Assembly: GCA_934636245.1 (NCBI GenBank) | Contig: CAKUAI010000037.1 | Span: 1-15,073 of the forward strand | Direction: 5' to 3' | DNA from: an uncultured Coriobacteriales bacterium | Lineage (GTDB): Bacteria; Actinomycetota; Coriobacteriia; Coriobacteriales; UMGS124 | Length of the DNA: 15,073 bases | Shown here: in pieces, positions 6,036 through 13,784 of the stretch | Numbering within the stretch: the stretch's first letter is position 1 | How the letters are laid out: each line of letters begins with the position of its first letter | Program-made: the position numbers and the translations under genes | The notes under the pieces: model-generated | The model's input: the letters and a program-made list of their open reading frames with translations, nothing else | What the model was told of the DNA's origin: nothing | Databases searched by the model: none

Positions 6036-6980
6036 CTAGGCGCGAACGGGCTGGTCCTCGGCAATGAGACCAGCAGTCTTCAGAACCTTGACGATGGCCT
6101 CAACGTCGTCGCCCACGAGAGGCTGGACAGGCTCACGCATCTGGTTGGTCTCGAAGATGCCCATCTGCCACAGGGCAGTCTTGAAGGCACCGACGCCGGC
6201 ACCGAAGCCAACGGTGGCCTTGACGACGCGGGTGAGGAACATGAGGCGAGCGACGTGGTCCTGGAGCTCCTTGACCTTTGCCCAGTCGCCGGCCTGATAA
6301 GCGCGCCACATCTCCACGTAGGTGTAGGGGTCGACATTGGCAAGGCCAGGCACGGAGCCGTCGGCACCAGCAAGGTAGGCGCCATCGACGCAGACCTCGT
6401 GACCAGTGAGCAGCTGCAGGGGGTGACCAGCGTCCTCGTTCTCAAGGACAAGCCAACGGAACGACACGTCGTCGCCCGAGGAGTCCTTGACACCCTGAAG
6501 CACGCCATCCTTGCCGAGACGGACAAGCATGGTGGGGTCGAGCTTGGTGTGCACGCACACGGGCAGGTCATAAGCGAAGAGCGGCAGCTCGGTGTTCTCG
6601 CGGATTGCACGGAAGTGACGCTCGGTCTCCTTCGGGCCGCCCAGGGCGTAGAAGGGAGCCGTGGCGACGAGGCCGTCGACGCCAATGGCCTCGGCACGCT
6701 TGGCCTGGTCGATGACGCGCAGGGTCTCCATGTCGATGATGCCGGCCAAGACGGGCACGCGGCCGCGCACGATGGAGACGGCCTCCTGAAGAACGTGCTG
6801 ACGCTGGGCATCGGTCAGGAAGGCAACCTCGCCGGAGGAGCCCAGGAAGAAGAGACCGTCGACGCCGGCATCAATCATGCGGTTGATGTTGCGGCTGAAC
6901 GACTTGAGGTCAAGCGTGCGCTCGGCGGTCAGCGGAATGACTACGGGAGGAATGACGCCTTTGATGCACTTGGGATCCAT
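6036..6980 (-). CDS. nanA: DHDPS-superfamily aldolase, NanA-like N-acetylneuraminate lyase
   Basis: Predicted to cleave N-acetylneuraminate to ManNAc and pyruvate through a lysine Schiff base. It is a 314-residue TIM barrel with GSSGE at 47-51 (usually GSTGE in NanA), Tyr137 in FAYDLP and Lys165 in GVKDSSGD; the Tyr and Lys numbers coincide with those of E. coli NanA. The sugar-specificity residues differ: where E. coli has Asp191-Glu192 this protein has His194-Glu195, and Ser208 aligns with Gly212 in GSVPGLANV. It may therefore be a divergent NanA or another sugar-acid aldolase recruited here. The context favours NanA, since transporter genes precede it and nanK and nanE follow. The ATG at 6980 has a modest GAAAGAG site. 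Confidence 0.82.
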   Translation of the reverse strand: MDPKCIKGVIPPVVIPLTAERTLDLKSFSRNINRMIDAGVDGLFFLGSSGEVAFLTDAQRQHVLQEAVSIVRGRVPVLAGIIDMETLRVIDQAKRAEAIGVDGLVATAPFYALGGPKETERHFRAIRENTELPLFAYDLPVCVHTKLDPTMLVRLGKDGVLQGVKDSSGDDVSFRWLVLENEDAGHPLQLLTGHEVCVDGAYLAGADGSVPGLANVDPYTYVEMWRAYQAGDWAKVKELQDHVARLMFLTRVVKATVGFGAGVGAFKTALWQMGIFETNQMREPVQPLVGDDVEAIVKVLKTAGLIAEDQPVRA

Positions 6981-7013
6981 CTGTCCACTCTTTCGTTTCT
7001 TGCTACAGGACGG

Positions 7014-7844
7014 TTATTTGCCCAGATCTGGGTAGAGCAGCGAAGGCGCTGCGCCCAGGAGAAGCTTAGTGTACTCATCGCGCGGATTGTTGAAAACCTG
7101 CTCCGCAGTGCCTTCCTCCACAGGCCTACCACCGTTCATGACGATGATGCGGTCGGAGATGTAACGCACCGTCTGGATGTCATGGCTGATGAAGACCATG
7201 GCCAGACCGAGGTCCTTCTTCAGGTCCATGAGAAGGTTCAGGATCTGAGCGCGGACGGACACGTCAAGGGCGCTCGTGGGCTCGTCGGCAATGATTGCGT
7301 CGGGCTGGAGCGACAGGGCGCGGGCAATGGCAACGCGCTGGCGCTGACCGCCGGAGAGCTGGCCAGGCAGGGCGTCCATAACCGACACAGGCAGACCAAC
7401 CTGCTCGATGAGCTCGTAAACGCGCTTTTCACGAGACTCCTTGTCACCGATTTTGTGGACAAGCATCGGATCGAGCAGCTGGTCGTGAATCGACATGCGA
7501 GCGTTCAGAGCGGTGGCCGGGTCCTGGAAGACAACGGAGATGACGCGGCCGATACGACGACGGTCAGCCGCCGTACGGTTGGTAACGTCGACGCCCTTGA
7601 AGTAGACCTTGCCGGTCGTGGGCTTCTGCAGACCAATCATGACGTTGGCGGTCGTGGATTTGCCGCAGCCCGACTCGCCGACAAGACCGATGGTCTCACC
7701 GGGCATGAGGGAGAGCGACACGCCCTTGAGCGCCTGAATCTTGTTGGGGTGCAGAATCGAACCGGTACGCGTCTTGAAGGTGACGGTGACATCCTCGAGC
7801 CTGATGATGGGCTCGTTGGGGTCAGTCTTGAACTCTTCGGCCAT
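7014..7844 (-). CDS. ABC transporter ATPase, OppF/DppF type (SatD-like)
   Basis: The second nucleotide-binding subunit of a peptide-family importer. It has 276 residues: Walker A GESGCGKST (56-64), Q-loop Gln107 in VVFQDP, signature LSGGQRQR (163-170), Walker B AIIADEPTSALD (Asp187, Glu188) and the SHD switch His. The C-terminal extension typical of OppF (oligo_HPY region) is almost absent, as the protein ends soon after LLLGAAPSLLYPDLGK. Its ATG overlaps the stop of the preceding fused gene by one base (TAATG), and AGGAGGT lies about 9 bases upstream, suggesting coupled translation. The family normally moves peptides; import of sialic acid is inferred from the cluster and the likeness to the H. 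ducreyi Sat system. Confidence 0.92.
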   Translation of the reverse strand: MAEEFKTDPNEPIIRLEDVTVTFKTRTGSILHPNKIQALKGVSLSLMPGETIGLVGESGCGKSTTANVMIGLQKPTTGKVYFKGVDVTNRTAADRRRIGRVISVVFQDPATALNARMSIHDQLLDPMLVHKIGDKESREKRVYELIEQVGLPVSVMDALPGQLSGGQRQRVAIARALSLQPDAIIADEPTSALDVSVRAQILNLLMDLKKDLGLAMVFISHDIQTVRYISDRIIVMNGGRPVEEGTAEQVFNNPRDEYTKLLLGAAPSLLYPDLGK

Positions 7845-9901
7845 TACTCGGCACCTCCTGCCGGATAGGGTTCGATGCCAAGGCGCTTAAGCTCTTCTGC
7901 CGGCAGCTCTGCATAGCAGTGGTGCGTGCCGGGGATGGTCTTGAGCACAGGACGGACGGACGACACCTTGTCGGGATGGCTCGATCGGGGCGTGAAGCGA
8001 TCGCCCTCGGGGAAGTCCTTCGGCGAAGGCACAGATCCGGGAATCTGGTGCAGGCGCGTTGCGGAATCGGTGCCGGAGAGGTTGGCGGAACCGCCAGCCT
8101 CGATAGAAAGCACCGAGCCGAGCAGGCCGCGGGTGTACTCGTGCACCGGGTTCGTCAGGATGTCGTTGACCGAGCCCTGCTCCACAACCTGGCCGGCGTA
8201 CATGACCGTGATGGAGTTGGCAACCTCGGCAACAAGAGCCAGGTCGTGGCTGACGAAGACCATGGCGAAGCCAAGCTCCTTCTGGAGCTTGTTGAGCAGG
8301 TCGACAACCTGCTTCTGCACCGTCACGTCGAGAGCCGTGGTGGGCTCGTCGGCAATGATGAGCTTGGGGTCACGCGTCAGAGCCATGGCGATAAGGACAC
8401 GCTGGCGCTGGCCGCCCGAAAGCTCGTGCGGGTAGGAGTCAAGCGTACGCTTGGGGTCGAGACCGACGAGCTCGAGAAGCTCCTCGGCGGTACGCGTGCC
8501 GCCGCGCTTGGTGAGCTGCTTCATCTGGGCACGGATGAGCATGGAGGGGTTGAGCGAAGAGAGGGCGTCCTGATAAACCATGGCGATCTCATGGCCACGC
8601 AGGGCATTCATGTCCTTATCGCTCAAATCAAGCAGGTTCTGGCCGTTGTAGAGAATCTCGCCAGAAATCTGGGCCTTCTTGTCGAGCAGACCCATGATCG
8701 TGAGCGACGTGATGGATTTGCCGCAGCCCGACTCGCCCACAAGACCCATCGTCTGGCGCGGACGAACCTCAAAGCTCACGTGGTCGACAACGTTGACGTC
8801 GCCGTGGCGCGGGAACTTGATGCAGAGGTCCTTGACCTCGAGCACCGGAGGCACCTCGTAATGAGCCGCGAAACGGTCCTTGCGCTGCGTCTCAACGGTC
8901 TTGAGTTGGTCAAGCCTGGCCTGCAGCGAGGCGGCCTGGGCCTTGTAGGCCAGCTTGGGATCGGACACGAGACGATCGGCCTCACGGTCGGAGTTGAGGT
9001 CGGAGTCGCTCGGCTTGATGGCAGCCTTGGGGGCAGCCATGGCGTCGGTGATGCCCTCGGAGAGAATGTTCAGGGCAAGCACGGTGATGATGATGGCGAG
9101 GCCCGGGAAGAGTGCCGGCCACCAGTATCCGAGCATGACACCCTGACGGGCAGAAGCAAGCACGTTGCCCCACGTAGCGGCAGGCTCGGGGATGCCGGCG
9201 TTCAGGAACGACAGCGAAGCTTCGAACACGATTGCGTCAGCAACGAGCACGATGGTGAACACCATGACGGGAGCGGCGCAGTTGCGCATAACGTGCTTGA
9301 TAAGAATCCAAGGAGCACGGGCACCCGAGACGACGACTGCGCGCACGTAGTCGTGGCCATACTCACTCACTACGTTGGCTCTCACGATACGCGCAATCTG
9401 CGGGATGTAGAGGAAGCCGATTGCAAGAACGAGCGTGGGCAGATTCTGGCCGAACACGATGATGAGCGTTGCAGCCAGGGCGATGCCGGGGAAGGACATG
9501 ATGATGTCCATGATGCGCATGATGACCTCAGAGATCCACTTGCGCGACACGGCGGCAATCGAACCGATGATAGAGCCCACGACAAGGGCAAACGCAGTAG
9601 CGCCCAGGCCGATAACAAGCGAGGTGCGGGCACCAACCATCATGCGCGACAAAACGTCGCGGCCCTTGTTGTCGGTACCAAAGGGGTGTTCGGCACTCGG
9701 CGCCTGGTTGAGCATGCCGTCGAGATAGGGGTCGCAGGGCGTCCAGAAGACAGCAACAACGGCCACGAGCACGACGAAGAGCAGCAGGATGCAGGCAATG
9801 CGAGCCGAAACCGACATGTTCTTCCAGCGACGGAAGCACACCTTGCCGGCGTTCTGCTCGAGCTTGCGGGTAAGACCCTCGTGAAGAACTGCGTTGGCCA
9901 T
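7844..9901 (-). CDS. Fused ABC permease-ATPase, DppC-DppD type (SatC-like)
   Basis: A 685-residue natural fusion. Residues 1-290 form a DppC-like permease: an N-terminal membrane segment (about 34-53), the family phrase HPFGTDNKGRDV (72-83), several membrane helices, and the EAA coupling loop around 180-207 (EYGHDYVRAVVVSGAR). A charged linker (about 290-350) joins it to a DppD-like ATPase: Walker A GESGCGKS (389-396), LSGGQRQR (494-501), Walker B IIADEP with Asp518 and Glu519, and His552. The C-terminal oligo_HPY region (LHQIPGSVPSP, 617-627) follows, but three of the four cysteines usual there are missing. The ATG is 2 bases after the stop of the upstream permease gene. To my recollection a permease-ATPase fusion also occurs in the H. 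ducreyi Sat sialic acid transporter, which is part of the case for sialic acid as substrate. Confidence 0.93.
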   Translation of the reverse strand: MANAVLHEGLTRKLEQNAGKVCFRRWKNMSVSARIACILLLFVVLVAVVAVFWTPCDPYLDGMLNQAPSAEHPFGTDNKGRDVLSRMMVGARTSLVIGLGATAFALVVGSIIGSIAAVSRKWISEVIMRIMDIIMSFPGIALAATLIIVFGQNLPTLVLAIGFLYIPQIARIVRANVVSEYGHDYVRAVVVSGARAPWILIKHVMRNCAAPVMVFTIVLVADAIVFEASLSFLNAGIPEPAATWGNVLASARQGVMLGYWWPALFPGLAIIITVLALNILSEGITDAMAAPKAAIKPSDSDLNSDREADRLVSDPKLAYKAQAASLQARLDQLKTVETQRKDRFAAHYEVPPVLEVKDLCIKFPRHGDVNVVDHVSFEVRPRQTMGLVGESGCGKSITSLTIMGLLDKKAQISGEILYNGQNLLDLSDKDMNALRGHEIAMVYQDALSSLNPSMLIRAQMKQLTKRGGTRTAEELLELVGLDPKRTLDSYPHELSGGQRQRVLIAMALTRDPKLIIADEPTTALDVTVQKQVVDLLNKLQKELGFAMVFVSHDLALVAEVANSITVMYAGQVVEQGSVNDILTNPVHEYTRGLLGSVLSIEAGGSANLSGTDSATRLHQIPGSVPSPKDFPEGDRFTPRSSHPDKVSSVRPVLKTIPGTHHCYAELPAEELKRLGIEPYPAGGAE

Positions 9902-9903
9902 AG

Positions 9904-10869
9904 TTACACCGTCCTGATTCGAGGGTCAATCAGGATATAGAGCATATCCACGATAATGTTGATGATGATGAAGGTGATGGCGACCACAAGCACGACGCCC
10001 ATGACAAGCATGGTGTAGTGCGAGGTGATAGCATTGTAAATCGTCATACCCATACCCTGAAGGTTAAAGATAACCTCGATGACCACCGCGCCACCGATGA
10101 GGTAGCCGATGCGCATACCAAGAACGGTGACAGGGGTGATGAGGGCGTTGCGCAGCACGTTGCGAGCAATGACGACACCCTTCGGGATGCCGAAGCCCAT
10201 GGCAGTACGCACGTAGTCCTTGTCAAGCTCCTCAACCATGGAGGTGCGGATGACGCGGGTAAGCTGGCCGGTCAGCGGCACAGCAAGAGCGATAGCAGGC
10301 AGAAGCATGCGACGAGCCCAGCCAGCAAAATCGGTTCCCATGTCGGGCAGGGCACCGGACACAGGGAGGATCGACTGGATGTGGGCGCCAAAGACCCACA
10401 TGATGAGAAGCACGGCGAGCCAAAACGAAGGCATGGCGATGCACACGATGCTGATGACACGGATGACCTGGTCGGGCCAGCGGTCACGATACAGTGCCGA
10501 GATGACACCGAGGATCGTGGCAAGAATTACGCCGATGATCAGGCCGAAGAACGTCAGCTGAAGCGTGACGGGCAGGGCCTTTGCAATCTGGGCACCAACC
10601 GACATCGAGTCGTTTGCGCCATAGCTGCCCAAATCGCCCTGAATCAGACCGCCCAGATAGTTGAAGTACTGCACCACAATGGGGTCGTTAAGGCCATGGG
10701 CCTCGCGATATGCAGCTACCTCAGCAGCGGATGCCGTCTCACCCAATGCCGAATAGGCAGGGTCGATCGGCGACAGAGCCATAAGGAAGAACACGAGCAA
10801 AGTAACGCCAAGAATCATGATAGGCAGTGCGATGAGACGCCTACCGATCAAGCGCAGCAAATTGCTCAC
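9904..10869 (-). CDS. ABC permease, DppB type (SatB-like)
   Basis: A 321-residue inner-membrane permease of the peptide/nickel importer family. The first membrane segment is at about 10-31, a long external loop carries the GLNDPIVVQYFNYL region usual in DppB, further helices lie at about 102-125, 138-163 and 186-200, and the EAA loop is EELDKDYVRTAMGFG (213-227). The start is GTG at 10869 with AGGAGG 6 bases upstream. It forms a heterodimer with the permease half of the next gene, which begins 2 bases after this stop. A candidate promoter and dyad lie in the 204-base gap upstream, so this gene may start the transport-catabolic part of the operon. Confidence 0.93.
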   Translation of the reverse strand: MSNLLRLIGRRLIALPIMILGVTLLVFFLMALSPIDPAYSALGETASAAEVAAYREAHGLNDPIVVQYFNYLGGLIQGDLGSYGANDSMSVGAQIAKALPVTLQLTFFGLIIGVILATILGVISALYRDRWPDQVIRVISIVCIAMPSFWLAVLLIMWVFGAHIQSILPVSGALPDMGTDFAGWARRMLLPAIALAVPLTGQLTRVIRTSMVEELDKDYVRTAMGFGIPKGVVIARNVLRNALITPVTVLGMRIGYLIGGAVVIEVIFNLQGMGMTIYNAITSHYTMLVMGVVLVVAITFIIINIIVDMLYILIDPRIRTV

Positions 10870-10934
10870 GGCTCCCCTCCTTCCAAACTCACCAAACGCG
10901 GCACACTTCGCCCGCGCAATGTACAGACTGGCCT

Positions 10935-10968
10935 ATTCTACCTACCTTGCGCAATCCATGCACGCAAG
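10935..10968 (-). promoter_or_regulatory. Candidate promoter and operator dyad for the permease operon
   Basis: On the minus strand a TAGAAT (10935-10940) could be a -10 box, with no strong -35. Overlapping its spacer is a perfect dyad, CTTGCG at 10946-10951 and CGCAAG at 10963-10968, separated by 11 bases. The rest of the gap 10870-11073 is AT-rich with no gene and no clear terminator after the esterase. Confidence 0.35.
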
Positions 10969-11073
10969 AATTGGGTATATGCAAGCGATTACAACCTCAT
11001 TTGAAAGAAAAAAGTACATTGACGTTAAGATTTGCACGTCTAAGCGTCTCAACAACGGCCATCAAAAACGAAA

Positions 11074-11979
11074 TTACTTAAACTCGGGGTTCAGGCACAC
11101 GGTATACCAGGCATTCCCCGTGCCTTTCGCCCAGTGACAGCCTACGCACATGCGGGTGCCGCACAAATCTTTCGATCGCCAGTCGACAGGGACATCGCAG
11201 TGAGTTGAGACGTCAGGGGCAAAATGATGCATAGAAAGTGGCTGCTTCTCCATGGCCGCCACAACCATGTCGGCAATTTGGCTCATGCCAAGATTCGTGG
11301 GGTGCGTACCCTCAAGCGCCTCATAGTCATATCCAAAGCTGGCCACATCGAGGCCCGTACACCCGCAGGCATCGGCGGCCTCGAGGATTGCGCCGCAGTA
11401 AGCGCGCATGTTGATGCCCCGCAGGTTCCAGGCGTGGGTCGGATGAGGGGTACCCATCACGCGACCAGGCAAAAGAGTGAGACACCAGACGCGTGCCTGT
11501 GGATAGGCCTCGCGCAGCGCATGCAACATCGTGGCATAGGCATCTTTGAAACCGTCAAGTGCTCCAGCAGAGGCAGCACCAGCAACAGACTCGGGGTAAT
11601 CTTCCAGGTTCAAGCAGGCAGGAGCAGCCGAGCTTCGACCACATGCCTGTGCCTCGGGAGTCGACCAGCCGTAATCATTGGTTCCCAGGAAAACAAGAAC
11701 ATCATCGGGGGCGATACCGTCACGAGAAAGAGCCGCGATGCGCTCCGGGCTCCAGGCAGCAGGAAAACCCTGACCCTGCACCATCGAACCCGACCAGGAA
11801 CCGTTTACGAGCAGGGTGCCACCCAAATGGGAAATGGCCTTCCCCCACCAGGTATCCTGCGGACCCTGAATACCTGCAAGTTCATCGCGGCCATCCTCGT
11901 AAAAGACGGCAAACCCTTCAGGATTCCAGCCCTTAAGCGTGCTAATCGAATCCCCCAACACTGACACATAGCGAGGCAT
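11074..11979 (-). CDS. SGNH/GDSL hydrolase, possible sialate O-acetylesterase
   Basis: A 301-residue SGNH hydrolase. Block I is GDSIS with nucleophile Ser11; a Gly near 64 (NGSWSGS) suits block II; block III is GTND with Asn101; and block V is EGTHPT with His226, preceded by Glu223 where Asp is usual. After the domain comes a Cys/His-rich tail: Cys261, 273, 278, 281, His282 and Cys295. There is no signal peptide or membrane segment, so it should be cytoplasmic. I chose ATG 11979 (MPRYVSVLGDS), with GAGGAG close upstream; the frame continues 24 codons further but without family likeness. Its position inside a sialic acid operon suggests it removes O-acetyl groups from imported sialic acids before NanA; this is inference. 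Other esterase or lipase-like roles cannot be excluded. Confidence 0.85.
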   Translation of the reverse strand: MPRYVSVLGDSISTLKGWNPEGFAVFYEDGRDELAGIQGPQDTWWGKAISHLGGTLLVNGSWSGSMVQGQGFPAAWSPERIAALSRDGIAPDDVLVFLGTNDYGWSTPEAQACGRSSAAPACLNLEDYPESVAGAASAGALDGFKDAYATMLHALREAYPQARVWCLTLLPGRVMGTPHPTHAWNLRGINMRAYCGAILEAADACGCTGLDVASFGYDYEALEGTHPTNLGMSQIADMVVAAMEKQPLSMHHFAPDVSTHCDVPVDWRSKDLCGTRMCVGCHWAKGTGNAWYTVCLNPEFK

Positions 11980-12116
11980 TGCCCTCTCCTCTACTTCCCA
12001 TCCCGGACATCCAGCCAATCGGTGCAGGCCAAAAACTGAGCGCAAGAACAATACCAGTTCCCGTCCACAATCTCATACGCATATGCGATTTCAAGGCAGA
12101 ACAGCAGCTAGCAAAC

Positions 12117-12145
12117 AAAAAAGGGGCCGCCCGAAGGCGACCCCT
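12117..12145 (-). terminator. Intrinsic terminator after the binding-protein gene
   Basis: On the minus strand a 9-bp stem, GGGGTCGCC with GGCGGCCCC around a TTCG tetraloop, is followed by TTTTTT. It starts about 30 bases after the stop of the binding-protein gene. It probably lets that gene be expressed above the rest of the operon, with partial readthrough or a second promoter supplying the downstream genes. Confidence 0.9.
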
Positions 12146-12173
12146 CTCAGAACAAGCTGTGTATGCAGCCGAC

Positions 12174-13730
12174 TTACTTGACGGAAGCGCCAAGGAAGAC
12201 GAGACCGGTCGTGGCGATCGGCACGAAGCCGTCGATCTGATCGGCCAGGTAAGCGGTGGCCAGCTGACGGTGGAACAGCGGGTACAGCGGCACCTCCTCG
12301 GAAAGCAGGTCGAAGCACTGGTTCCACAGCTCCTGCTGCTCGTCGCCAGAAGCCTCGCGGGCCTGCTGCATGAGGTCCTGAAGGGTAGCCCACTCCTCGG
12401 TATGGTTCCAGCAAGAACGGCCAGAGGTCCACACGTTGTCGCCGTACCACCAGGACATAAGCAGGTCGGGGTCGGCACCGAAGCAGCTGGGGTCACCGGG
12501 GGTCAGCATGACGTCGTAGGGAAGGACGTCGTCGGACTCGCCGAGCTCGGCCCAGTTGATGGCCTCAGTGCGCAGAGTGGTGTTGATGCCAGCGGCGTTG
12601 AGGTCGTTCTGGATCTGGATGGAGAGGTCGGCAACCCAGTTGTTGTTGCACAGGAGCTCGACGTCGATGCCGTCGGCATAGCCAGCCTCGGAGAGCAGGG
12701 ACTTGGCCTTCTCGGGGTCATAGGTGTAGACGTTGGAGGCCTCGTGGAAGTTGGCGAAGTTCTCGGGCAGGAAGCTCTTAACGGGGTTGGCATGACCAGC
12801 CATGATGTTGTCGATGAGCTTCTGGACGTCGATGGCGTAGAAGAAAGCCTGACGGACGCGCTTATCGTCGAAGGGGGCCTTCTTGGTGTTGAACATCAGG
12901 AAGGGAAGGCTGAAGCCATCCTTGTACTCAACCGTAGCGCCAGCGCCCTGGATGGCGTCAACGTTTGCGTCCGGCACGGCCTCCATGACCATGGAAGTCT
13001 GGGCCATGATGGCGGTGGTACGAGCGGTGCCGTCCTTCTGGATGTCCCAGTGCATGGCGTCAGCCGTAGCAGGCTTGGGGCCGTTGTAGTACTCGTTGGG
13101 AACGAAGTCGATGGAGCCGCCGTCATCGCCGTTGAGGCTGGAGTAAGCCCAGGGGCCAGAGCCGATGGGGGAAACGTTCATCTCATCGGCGCTGATGGAA
13201 GCGGGGAAGATCTTGACAACGGCAAGACGACCCTCGAGCAGGCTCTCAAAGGGGAACTTCAGGACGAAGTCGACGGTCTTGTCATCGACAGCGCTGACGG
13301 AATCGATGAACGACAGGAAGGCGCTGTAGGTGTCGTTGGCCATGTTGAGCTCGAAGGCGTTGACGACGTCAGCAGCGACGACGTCGGTGCCGTCGGAGTA
13401 CTTGGCGCCATCGCGCAGCGTGACCTTGTACTCGGTGTCGGAAACCTTCTCAGGCTCGCCAGCGGCAAGGGCGGGATAGGTGGTGTAGTCGTGCACGTCG
13501 AGCTCATAGAGGCCCTCGAAGACGTGCCAGGTGGCACCGAGCATCAGAGCAGAGGAGCAACCAATGGGCGAATAGTTGGTAGAGCTGTAAGCGCAAGTAG
13601 CGGTGATGGTGCCGCCCTCAGCCTTAGCAAAGTCGACCTTGCCAAGGCCAGCATTTGCGGCGGCGAGGATGCCTGCGGTAGCGGCGCTGGCAGCGAAAAG
13701 CGAACGGCGGGAGAGCGTGAGATCCTTCAT
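12174..13730 (-). CDS. Family-5 ABC solute-binding protein with Tat-type signal (SatA-like)
   Basis: A 518-residue extracytoplasmic binding protein of the peptide/nickel (SBP_bac_5) family. The N-terminus carries a twin-arginine motif, TLSRRSLF (Arg8, Arg9), a hydrophobic stretch to about residue 28, and a possible signal peptidase I site after AKA (35-37). There is no lipobox cysteine, unlike most Gram-positive binding proteins. The family body is clear: HVFEGLYELD, YPALAAGEPEKV, YKVTLRDGAKYSDGTDV and DVVNAFE in the first third, RVRQAFFYAIDVQKL in the middle. I chose ATG 13730 because AGGAGG lies 4 bases upstream. Sialic acid as ligand is inferred from the operon and from SatA of H. ducreyi, which belongs to this same SBP family. 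It leads the operon and is followed by its own terminator. Confidence 0.93.
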   Translation of the reverse strand: MKDLTLSRRSLFAASAATAGILAAANAGLGKVDFAKAEGGTITATCAYSSTNYSPIGCSSALMLGATWHVFEGLYELDVHDYTTYPALAAGEPEKVSDTEYKVTLRDGAKYSDGTDVVAADVVNAFELNMANDTYSAFLSFIDSVSAVDDKTVDFVLKFPFESLLEGRLAVVKIFPASISADEMNVSPIGSGPWAYSSLNGDDGGSIDFVPNEYYNGPKPATADAMHWDIQKDGTARTTAIMAQTSMVMEAVPDANVDAIQGAGATVEYKDGFSLPFLMFNTKKAPFDDKRVRQAFFYAIDVQKLIDNIMAGHANPVKSFLPENFANFHEASNVYTYDPEKAKSLLSEAGYADGIDVELLCNNNWVADLSIQIQNDLNAAGINTTLRTEAINWAELGESDDVLPYDVMLTPGDPSCFGADPDLLMSWWYGDNVWTSGRSCWNHTEEWATLQDLMQQAREASGDEQQELWNQCFDLLSEEVPLYPLFHRQLATAYLADQIDGFVPIATTGLVFLGASVK

Positions 13731-13784
13731 GGGTCCTCCTAATGGCACGACACTCGGATTACAGATAAACCTACGTGCATGGAA

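Noticed and set aside
6255..7868. Plus-strand open frame of 537 codons across nanA and the ATPase gene
   Set aside because: It crosses two recognised minus-strand genes and their intergenic gap, with no family features.
7919..9940. Plus-strand open frame of over 670 codons antisense to the fused transporter gene
   Set aside because: It is rich in His, Asp, Glu, Arg and Gly with no domain, the usual mirror of a GC-rich gene on the other strand. The minus-strand reading has every ABC motif.
11942..12079. Small minus-strand ORF of about 46 codons (MRMRLWTGTG...) between the binding-protein and esterase genes
   Set aside because: It has a hydrophobic stretch but no ribosome site, and it overlaps the esterase start in another frame. 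It is probably chance.
11979..13742. Plus-strand open frame of 587 codons over the binding-protein gene
   Set aside because: Low-complexity Val/Gly/Asp composition typical of an antisense shadow; the minus strand encodes a clear SBP_bac_5 protein with a good ribosome site.
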